NCBI GenBank assembly: GCA_014843695.1
Contig: CM026397.1
Coordinates: 40,590,428 to 40,654,427, forward strand
Origin: Archivesica marissinica
Taxonomy: Eukaryota > Mollusca > Bivalvia > Venerida > Vesicomyidae
Direction of reading: 5' to 3'
Length of the DNA stretch: 64,000 bases
Every line of letters starts with the position of its first letter. The first letter of the stretch is position 1. Of the stretch, positions 56,814-64,000 are shown piece after piece. The notes under the pieces are model-generated. The model searched no databases and had not been told where the DNA came from. It saw only the letters and a program-made list of their open reading frames with translations. Both the position numbers and the translations under genes were made by a program.

Positions 56814-56892
56814 GCATCATTGTCGTCAAAGAAGTTTCCACCATCGTTACATATATTCAATGGATGTGGGGGTGACAGTAATTCAAAACGCC
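56814..56892 (-). CDS. RIMS: RIM (RIMS-like), linker exon, last found
   Basis: A 79-nt exon, acceptor GATTGTAG, donor GATGC|GTAAGT (strong), phases 1 to 2. It encodes RFELLSPPHPLNICNDGGNF, FDDND. The name rests on continuity: the phase matches the previous exon exactly (A|GG). It is part of the linker between C2A and C2B, which in RIM proteins is mostly disordered and binds partners such as RIM-BP. No further RIM exon is found at lower coordinates, so the C2B end is missing. Confidence 0.72.
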
Positions 56893-56927
56893 CTACAATC
56901 AGAACGCAGAATACAAGTTCGTGATAC

Positions 56928-57910
56928 ACAATGAACCAGATAGAATAGCAGAGGAAACACAATGAACCAGAGAGGAAATACAATGAACAAGATAGAATAG
57001 CAGAGGAAATACAATGAACCAGATAGAATAGCAGAGGAAATACAATGAACCAGATAGAATAGCAGAGGAAACACAATGAACCAGAGAGGAAATACAATGA
57101 ACAAGATAGAATAGCAGAGGAAACACAATGATCCAGATAGTATAGCAGAGGAAATACAACGAACCAGATAGAATAGCAGAGGAAATACAATGAACCAGAT
57201 AGAATAGCAGAGGAAATACAACGAACCAGATAGAATAGCAGAGGAAACACAATGAACGAGATAGTATAGCAGAGGAAATACAACGAACCAGATAGAATAG
57301 CAGAGGAAATACAATGACCCAGATAGAATAGCAGAGGAAATACAATGAACGAGATAGAATAGCAGAGGAAATACAATGAACGAGATAGAATAGCAGAGGA
57401 AATACAATGATCCAGATAGAATAGCAGAGGAAATACAATGAACGAGATAGAATAGCAGAGGAAATACAATGAACGAGATAGAATAGCAGAGGAAATACAA
57501 TGAACCAGATAGAATAGCAGAAGAAACACAATGAACCAGAGAGGAAATACAATGAACCAGATAGAATAGCAGAGGAAATACAATGAACCAGATAGAATAG
57601 CAGAGGAAACACAATGAACCAGATAGAATAGCAGAGGAAATACAATGAACGAGATAGAATAGCAGAGGAAATACAATGAACGAGATAGAATAGCAGAGGA
57701 AATACAATGAACCAGATAGAATAGCAGAGGAAACACAATGATCCAGATAGAATAGCAGAGGAAATACAATGAACGAGATAGAATAGCAGAGGAAATACAA
57801 TGAACCAGATAGAATAGCAGAGGAAATACAATGATCCAGATAGAATAGAACAGGAAATACAATGAACCAGATAGAATAGCAGAAGAAACACAATGAACCA
57901 GATAGAATAA
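56928..57910. repeat. 31-bp tandem array, about 30 copies
   Basis: The unit is GAACCAGATAGAATAGCAGA plus GGAAATACAAT. C/G and A/T variants occur, and three shortened units are GAACCAGAGAGGAAATACAA. It starts 35 bp upstream of the RIM exon acceptor. Confidence 0.95.
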
Positions 57911-58072
57911 TTATACAATTATCTGACTGGGAAATAATTATACAATTATCTGACTGGGAAATAATTATACATTTACTTGACTGGGAAATAATTATACACT
58001 TACTTGACTGGGAAATAATTATACATTTGCTTGACTGGGAAATAATTACACCATCACCTGACTGGGAAATAA
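57905..58072. repeat. 29-bp tandem array, 6 copies
   Basis: The unit is AATTATACAATTATCTGACT plus GGGAAATA; a short CACGCACG run follows. Confidence 0.9.
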
Positions 58073-58194
58073 TTACGCACACGACCGCACGCACGCACGC
58101 TCACGCACACACTTGGAAATTTGCGATTCTTGAACGTCTAAGACGTCCATTAAAATGCGTCAGACTGCAGCATAACGTTTTAGGATTCAAAATA

Positions 58195-58918
58195 TTACTG
58201 GGGAACCATGCACACATTCTCTACTAGCAGCATTACTGGGGAACCATGCACACAGTCTCTACTAGCAGCATTACTGGGGAACCATGCACACAGTCTCTAC
58301 TAGCAGCATTACTGGGGAACCATGCACACAGTCTCTACTAGCAGCATTACTGGGGAACCATGCACACAGTCTCTACTAGCAGCATTACTGGGGAACCATG
58401 CACACAGTCTCTACTAGCAGCATTACTGGGGCAATGCACACAGTCTCTACTAGCAGCATTACTGGGGAACCATGCACACAGTCTCTACTAGCAGCATTAC
58501 TGGGGAACCATGCACACAGTCTCTACTAGCAGCATTACTGGGGAACCATGCACACAGTCTCTACTAGCAGCATTACTGGGGAACCATGCACACAGTCTCT
58601 ACTAGCAGCATTACTGGGGAACCATGCACACAGTCTCTACTAGCAGCATTACTGGGGAACCATGCACACAGTCTCTACTAGCAGCATTACTGGGGAACCA
58701 TGCACACATTCTCTACTAGCAGCATTACTGGGGAACAATGCACACAGTCTCTACTAGCAGCATTACTGGGGAACCATGCACACAGTCTCTACTAGCAGCA
58801 TTACTGGGGAACCATGCACACAGTCTCTACTAGCAGCATTACTGGGGAACCATGCACACAGTCTCTACTAGCAGCATTACTGGGGAACCATGCACACAGT
58901 CTCTACTAGCAGCATTAC
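58195..58918. repeat. 38-bp tandem array, about 19 copies
   Basis: The unit contains ACCATGCACACAGTCTCTAC and TAGCAGCATTACTGGGGA. It is almost perfectly uniform, suggesting recent expansion or homogenisation. One unit lacks AACC near 58431. Confidence 0.96.
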
Positions 58919-59033
58919 ACGTCGGTGCTAAATTCATTAGTAAACTACAATTTCAAGAACGTTAGCTACGCCCCTGACATATGTAATAGAAGTATGTATT
59001 GTTATGCTAAACTAAATATGAACAGTAGCGTAC

Positions 59034-59153
59034 TTGGACTGTACTCGAATGAGCGCCGTGGCTGTTGTGAAGAACATGGGTGAAGCTGGTTGGAATTCCG
59101 AATGTCTGTATAACTTTGACTGCGCACAATGGCTGCTTCAACTTGAGATGCAT
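59034..59153 (-). CDS. RIMS: RIM (RIMS-like), linker exon
   Basis: A 120-nt exon, acceptor TACTTACAG, donor CCAA|GTACGC (modest), phases 1 to 1, matching both sides. It encodes ASQVEAAIVRSQSYTDIRNS, NQLHPCSSQQPRRSFEYSP, a Ser/Gln/Arg-rich stretch with RRSFEYSP as a possible basophilic kinase site (inference). It lies between two tandem arrays, about 115 bp from each. Confidence 0.78.
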
Positions 59154-59269
59154 CTGTAAGTATTATAACAGTAATACACACTGCATATGAATTATAGTAT
59201 TATTATTCCAACTGAAGAAAGGAAAGTATTATGATATAATGAACAAGAAAATGACAATTTGAAAGATGA

Positions 59270-60368
59270 AATGACCACATCTCCCACACAAATGACCACA
59301 TCTCCCACACAAATGACCACATCTCTAACACAAATGACCATATCTCCCACACAAATGACCACATCTCCCACACAAATGACCACATCTCCCACACAAATGA
59401 CCACATCTCCCACACAAATGACCACATCTCCCACACAAATGTCCACATCTTCCTTACAAATTACCACATCTCCCACACAAATGACCACATCTCCCACACA
59501 AATGACCACATCTCCCACACACATGACCACATCTCCCACACAAATGACCACATCTCCCACACAAATGACCACATCTTCCTTACAAATGACCACATCTCCC
59601 ACACAAATGACCACATCTCCCACACAAATGACCACATCTTCCTTACAAATGACCACATCTCCCACACAAATGACCACATCTCCCACACAAATGTCCACAT
59701 CTCCCACACAAATGACCACATCTCCCACACAAATGTCCACATCTTCCTTACAAATGACCACATCTCCCACACAAATGACCACATCTCCCACACAAATGAC
59801 CACATCTCCCACACATAAATGACCACATCACCCACACACAAATGACCACATCTCCCACACATAAATGACCACATCACCCACACACAAATGACCACATCAC
59901 CCACACAAATGACCACATCACCCACACACAAATGATCACATCACCCACACATAAATGATCACATCACCCACACATAAATGACCACATCACCCACACACAA
60001 ATGACCACATCACCCACACACAAATGATCACATCACCCACACATAAATGACCACATCACCCACACACAAATGACCACATCACCCACACACAAATGATCAC
60101 ATCACCCACACAAATGACTACATCTCCCACACACAAATGATCACATCACCCACACATAAATGATCACATCACCCACACATAAATGACCACATCACCCACA
60201 CACAAATGACCACATCACCCACACACAAATGATCACATCACCCACACATAAATGACCACATCACCCACACACAAATGACCACATCACCCACACACAAATG
60301 ATCACATCACCCACACAAATGACTACATCTCCCACACAAATGACCACATCTCCCACACAAATGACAAC
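59270..60368. repeat. 21-bp tandem array, about 52 copies
   Basis: The unit is AAATGACCACATCTCCCACAC. The left half (59270-59815) keeps exact 21-bp periodicity and so an open plus-strand frame of TTSPTQM repeats. The right half has 22-23-bp units (CACACATAAATGATCAC) that break it. The TTS/SPT pattern looks mucin-like but lies inside a RIM intron with no start, signal peptide or splice support. Confidence 0.95.
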
Positions 60369-60455
60369 ATGTACGCTTTCATCCGCGCAAACGAGATTGA
60401 TTAATATAAGTTGCTAAAGCTTGTTTCGCAATCGTTGTAAAATAAATAAAGTTGA
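60369..60455 (+). mobile_element. SINE-2 tail fragment
   Basis: TACGCTTTCATCCGCGCAAA through CTTGTTTCGCAATCGTTGTA to AATAAAGTTGAAG. The array runs directly into it, replacing the usual GAATGACCACATA that precedes this point in intact SINE-2 copies. Confidence 0.87.
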
Positions 60456-60765
60456 AGCTTACCCGATTCTCTTTTAACCGATGCCAATGTCGATGATATC
60501 CTCGCAACAACTCCAATCTTCCTCTTAACTAATGACGACAAGCTGCTCGTCATCTTAGCTGCAATAGATTCGTTTTTTGTCTATTAACATTTCATGATAT
60601 TTATTCAGCATTAATTGGGACTATTTTATTATCCTCTTGGGAAGTTTATGGTCTCGCACAATCAATGATATATTAATGGACTGTTGAACATGTATCTTGT
60701 AAGAAATTGTTGAGCATCCATTGTATGGCAGCTATTCTGTCGCTAACTAAGGTATGCCCAACATG
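60456..60765. other. Intron stretch without recognised feature
   Basis: RIM intron sequence in which nothing is supported. Confidence 0.4.
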
Positions 60766-61024
60766 TGTGTGTTTTACGTTTATTTATCGTCGCTACCGTT
60801 TTTCCATATGAGCGACGCCTCCTGAAGAGATTAGTCATTTACAGATTTTTGGTGGATAGTGCAATGATACAGACGGAGACCCATTCCAGAGTATCCTCTG
60901 GTTCTTTTACGTGCACGGTGTACATCATCTGAAACTGTTAATTTTATTAGAGTCAGGTGGGGGATCGAACCTGCGATCCATTGATTACCAGTCCAGCGTG
61001 TTACCACTGGACAACAGATCCGTC
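60766..61024 (-). mobile_element. SINE-1, with a middle deletion
   Basis: Reversed tail, B box and head are present; about 45 bp around GAGACCTCGGTTTAACGTCC is lost (junction at GTGTACATCATCTGAAACTG). Confidence 0.88.
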
Positions 61025-61159
61025 TGTTGAAAGAGATTTCAACTTGCAGCGGCTAGGTACATGCGCAAAGCAGTGATAAATAAAATGTGTTACCCCACTT
61101 CTTTCAACCAATGGAATAACACATTTTAATTCACTGATATATTTCTATATTTCACTGGA

Positions 61160-61395
61160 AATCATAAAATAAACACCATTGTCTAGTTATTCTATACATG
61201 TAAACATGATTTTAAAATAAACACCATTGTCTAGTTACTCTATACATGTAAACATGATTTTAAAATAAACACCATTGTCTAGTTACTCTATACATGTAAA
61301 CATGATTTGAAAATAAACACCATTGTCTAGTTATTCTATACATGTAAACATGATTTTAAAATAAACACCATTGTCTAGTTACTCTATACATGTAA
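61160..61395. repeat. 48-bp tandem array, about 5 copies
   Basis: The unit contains AAAATAAACACCATTGTCTA and ATACATGTAAACATGATTTT. Confidence 0.92.
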
Positions 61396-61480
61396 ACCGG
61401 ATATACACAATTTCATACGACATTATTCACAGATTTACAGATTGGAATACTACCTATGATCAGCATCAGCAGTTACTTAC

Positions 61481-61549
61481 ATTCTGCGCTTGTGGGTGAA
61501 TGCATAGGTGACGACTGGGCTGATGACGACAGCTCGTGTTTATCTCGAC
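61481..61549 (-). CDS. RIMS: RIM (RIMS-like), small linker exon
   Basis: A 69-nt exon, acceptor TTTCTGGAACAG, donor GAAT|GTAAGT, phases 1 to 1. It encodes RDKHELSSSAQSSPMHSPTS, AE. Its length, strong donor and exact phase fit between exons on both sides support it despite having no domain. Small in-frame exons like this are often alternative in RIM genes (family knowledge, not shown here). Confidence 0.75.
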
Positions 61550-61639
61550 CTGTTCCAGAAAATGGAAATAAATTTACAATCCAATATCTGTGTATTATGT
61601 TCTTGTCTATTCGCACCTATCTGATTGAAACACAGTTTG

Positions 61640-61770
61640 TTACGCCTGTACCATTTTGGGATATATCGCCGGCGGACAATTTTACCTAAAAGACATTTCC
61701 TGGGCATTCTCCAGCGGGTAACCAGTACTTGGTGCACCAATCGCCGTAAGAAACTACCAACTGTTTCATA
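61640..61770 (-). mobile_element. SINE-4 fragment (tail and body)
   Basis: TTACGCCTGTACCATTTTGG, ATATCGCCGGCGGACAATTT, CCAGTACTTGGTGCACCAAT. The head is missing. Confidence 0.82.
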
Positions 61771-61879
61771 TTAGCTTAATAGCAATAACTATTGGTACTG
61801 TCTTCGGCGCAACGCACCTCATACGGCCCAATATTTTACATCAAGATATTAACATAATTATACCAATTGCACACAATGA

Positions 61880-62432
61880 CTGATGAGCAATACATTGCCA
61901 TACTACAATCTTGTACCGAATTATTTGAATGAACATTTTCAATTAAGACATTGCAATTCAGTTACTTCAGATATGACATTGAGACATGTTTCAAATATGG
62001 ATCTCTATATTCCAAGACCTAGATGTGAAATGTATAAGAAATCATTAGAATACTCTGGTCCAAAGATATGGAATTGTCTACCATTTGAAATTAAGACGTC
62101 CAGATCTTTAAATATATTCAAGACAAAATGTAAAGTATGGATACAACGTTTTAATCGGTAGACACTAGACAGTTATATATATATAATGATTGTAAATCAA
62201 TATGCTTATGTCGTTTTGTATTTCTATCAAAGTACCTGATTTATTTAGGCTGTTGTTTAAGTTACTTTGTACAACATTATGCATGTATATTGTACGGCGT
62301 AACTATGTTATAATTATTGTGTATGTACATTTATTCTATAGTGTTAACAAATTGAAGAGGGCCCTAAGGAGGATTAGTTCAAAACTAATTAGGTCACCCT
62401 CTATAAATAAAGAAATCTATCTATCTCTATCT
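61880..62432 (+). mobile_element. 3' end of a CR1/L2-like LINE
   Basis: Carries a C-terminal coding piece with LNEHFQLRHCNSVTSDM, LYIPRPRCEMYKKSLEYSGP and KIWNCLPFEIKTSRSLNIFK, the usual post-RT ending of CR1/L2-type retrotransposons (H-x-Y-x-T-R ... KxWNxLP ... FKxxL). A short 3' UTR follows, ending in an ATCTATCTATCT-type microsatellite. A 31-bp sequence (GACTGATGAGCAATACATTG within it) lies on both sides (61876-61906 and 62467-62497). Strongly 5'-truncated. Confidence 0.82.
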
Positions 62433-62435
62433 CTA

Positions 62436-62526
62436 CTGATACAATGAAGTCATATAGCACGCCTAAATGACTGATGAGCAATACATTGCCATACTACTGA
62501 TACAATGAAGTCATATAGCACGCCTA
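62436..62526. repeat. 61-bp tandem duplication ending at a splice donor
   Basis: CTGATACAATGAAGTCATAT begins at 62436 and again at 62497, with the LINE flank sequence between. The second copy ends at the base before the donor (62527-62532) of the RIM exon. Confidence 0.88.
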
Positions 62527-62532
62527 GCTTAC

Positions 62533-62741
62533 CCGGACTACGCTTTCCCTGTGCCAGGAGGTCTCGTAACTTTTCGTGCGCTGGGGTCAACGATATCTTT
62601 CGCGGTGCGGCATCCTTTGCTGTGCAAATGGATGACCTTGGGGAAGGTTCACGGCTAGGATCCCGACTTGGATAAACGCTTGATGTATCAATAGAAGTCA
62701 CTGGGCTGGCAGCGGAATCGGAGAGTGAAAATGATTTCTTC
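62533..62741 (-). CDS. RIMS: RIM (RIMS-like), serine-rich exon after C2A
   Basis: A 209-nt exon, acceptor CGTCTTTCAG, donor CCGG|GTAAGC, phases 2 to 1. It encodes KKSFSLSDSAASPVTSIDTS, SVYPSRDPSREPSPRSSICT, AKDAAPRKISLTPAHEKLRD, LLAQGKRSPG. Serine/proline/arginine-rich text with many R-x-x-S sites follows the C2A domain in RIM proteins. LTPAHEKLRDLLAQGKRSPG looks like a short helix and may be a conserved motif. The preceding exon ends AG and this one starts G, giving arginine. Confidence 0.83.
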
Positions 62742-62949
62742 CTGAAAGACGAGCATTAGTAAATCGGATGCGCATGTTGGGTTAAATGATCGACCAGTTA
62801 CGTTATTATATAACATTATATTCTACCATGACTTGATATTTTGTTCCAATAAACAACGAACAAATCTACCGTTCTTAAATCTGCAATAAACGATGGCTAC
62901 GGCTGTTGTAATTTGCTCCCCCGTAAAATACATATTTATGGACGTAAAT

Positions 62950-63187
62950 ATTTGTGTTTTACGTTTATTTATCGTCGCTACCGGTTGCTTATATGAGCGA
63001 CGCCTCCTGAAGAGATTAGTCATTTTAGATTTTGGAGGATAGTGCAATGCTACAGGCAGAGACCCATTCCAGAATCTCCTCTGGTTCTTTAACGTACACA
63101 ATGTAAAGCACCGACACGAGACCTCGGTTTAAAGTCCCAACTGAAAGACTATTAATTTTATTAGGATCAGACGGGGGATCGAACCGG
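62950..63187 (-). mobile_element. SINE-1, head-truncated
   Basis: Reversed tail to B box (CAGACGGGGGATCGAACC). The head is replaced by a 25-bp piece of SINE-1 tail in the opposite orientation (GGTAGCGACGATAAATAAAC, 63186-63212), making a head-to-tail inverted chimera. Confidence 0.88.
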
Positions 63188-63277
63188 TAGCGACGATAAA
63201 TAAACGTAAAGCACACATTACATGTACAACAGTAGAAATTAGAGAACTATTCTGTCAAATAGTGAATCTTGTGTTAG

Positions 63278-63429
63278 TTGTGACCTCTATTAAGCAGCCA
63301 GTTTCCAGATTCTCAATACGCTATTTTATTATTATTGTATACATTTCCCCTCTATTAAGCAGCCACATGTGCTAAGCATGCACTTTCTGTGATTCCCTTG
63401 GCTGGCTGCTTAATACAGATTTGACTGTA
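63278..63429. mobile_element. MITE of TACAGTCAAACC group, abuts RIM exon
   Basis: TTAAGCAGCCAGTTTCCAGA ... GGCTGGCTGCTTAATACAGA, with the right end ATTTGACTGTA at 63429. The left terminal repeat is missing. It ends 1-2 bp from the donor (63430-63435) of the RIM C2A exon. Confidence 0.78.
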
Positions 63430-63435
63430 CGTTAC

Positions 63436-63599
63436 CTGTACGGCAATGGAGAACTGTTCTCGTCGTGATCTTCTAGGTGATAGCAATTAAGGGAGTTGTC
63501 TATCTTGGCCTCTCCGAGATCCAGCAATATCTCGCCGAGAAACTCGTCCTCGGGTTCTATGTCGTTCCAGACTGTCAGCTCAAGTGCCATGGACATAAG
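63436..63599 (-). CDS. RIMS: RIM (RIMS-like), end of C2A domain
   Basis: A 164-nt exon, acceptor TTAATAATTCAG, donor GTACAG|GTAACG, phases 0 to 2. It encodes LMSMALELTVWNDIEPEDEF, LGEILLDLGEAKIDNSLNCY, HLEDHDENSSPLPYR. LE-(I/L)-TVW, the D/E-rich turn, EFLGEIL(I/L)(E/D)L and the following H-D-E-x-S-x-PLP match the last strands of the RIM1/2 C2A domain closely. RIM organises vesicle priming and calcium channels at the presynaptic active zone. Upstream exons (Rab3-binding zinc finger, PDZ, rest of C2A) lie outside the window. Confidence 0.92.
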
Positions 63600-63796
63600 C
63601 TGAATTATTAAAGTGATCATTACTTCAATAAGCCGTGTTGATGTTGATTGTCATTTAAAAGTAAACACCACGTACATGTTAAGTTTAACAGTTTGATTTC
63701 TTTAATGCGAAAAGAAAAGCGAGAAAATAAATATAGCATCTCCATATCAAAAATGTTGTATATACGAATTCTCACCCTTTGCCGAGTTCTTTGCAC
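63600..63796. other. RIM intron, no feature
   Basis: AT-rich intron sequence in which nothing is supported. Confidence 0.4.
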
Positions 63797-64000
63797 GCTG
63801 TCCGATTAGTGCAGTTGTTAGCGCACTCGCTTCTCACCAATGCAACCCTGGTTCTATCCTCGAACCGGGTAGTATGTGAGTTGGTACGGTGGTCGCAAGA
63901 TCGGACAGGTGGGTTTTCTCCGGGTACTCCGGTTTCCTCCCACACGAATGACCACATATACGCTTTCATCCGCGCCAACGAGAGTGATTAATATAAGTTG
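63797..64000 (+). mobile_element. SINE-2, cut by window end
   Basis: Head GCTGTCCGATTAGTGCAGTT, B box GGTTCTATCCTC, body CGGGTACTCCGGTTTCCTCC and the start of the tail (GAGTGATTAATATAAGTTG). Confidence 0.92.

Noticed and set aside
59259..59822. Plus-strand mucin-like TTSPTQM-repeat frame of 187 residues
   Set aside because: The 21-bp period explains it. No signal peptide or downstream unique coding is present, the frame breaks where unit length changes, and it lies between two phase-matched RIM exons on the other strand.
600..63000. Array periods being multiples of three as a sign of coding
   Set aside because: 36, 60, 66, 72 and 21 bp are multiples of three, but 19, 20, 22, 23, 31, 34, 38, 41, 44, 50 and 98 bp are not. 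There is no excess.

Overview
The window looks like repeat-choked nuclear DNA of an invertebrate animal. Its genes have many exons with GT-AG splice sites. It carries several tRNA-derived SINE families, non-LTR retrotransposons, foldback/MITE-type DNA elements and roughly two dozen minisatellite arrays. A synaptic RIM protein fixes it as an animal. I infer a mollusc, probably a bivalve, from the general style of the repeats; that assignment is a guess. Nothing bacterial or viral was seen.

Three protein-coding genes are supported, each by domain motifs and by exon phases that fit at every junction. (1) Plus strand, 10717-25975: a small stand-alone alpha-kinase of 250 residues in three exons. 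Its 14.1-kb second intron holds a 7.5-kb array of a 36-bp unit and a nearly full-length but dead 5.5-kb LINE bounded by a 14-bp target-site duplication. (2) Minus strand, 53034 down to 28866: eleven exons encoding the second helicase lobe and C-terminal half (910 residues) of an ERCC6L2-like SNF2 DNA-repair ATPase. (3) Minus strand, 63599 down to 56814: five exons of a RIM (RIMS) synaptic active-zone gene, from the end of the C2A domain into the serine-rich linker. The RIM gene has lost its 3' part and ERCC6L2 its 5' part. Both losses meet at a gap of exactly 1000 N (54977-55976) inside a tandem array, so the scaffold join or the gap size there is suspect.

Layout: 1-10.7 kb is intergenic repeats (44-bp, 66-bp, 20-bp telomere-like and 56-bp arrays, SINEs, a perfect hairpin). 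10.7-26 kb is the alpha-kinase. 26-28.8 kb is intergenic (19-bp array, SINE). 28.9-53 kb is ERCC6L2. 53-56 kb is an array plus the gap. 56.8-64 kb is RIM. Four SINE families are named here SINE-1 to SINE-4 (local names).

The most unusual theme is that tandem arrays and transposons sit directly against exons and sometimes include the splice sites. One ERCC6L2 exon has its acceptor repeated 13 times on one side and its donor 6 times on the other. Another exon's donor is the first of about 40 copies. Several arrays were visibly seeded by transposons: tRNA-like SINE heads, a MITE terminal repeat and an inverted-repeat element. All copy numbers were counted by eye and are approximate.
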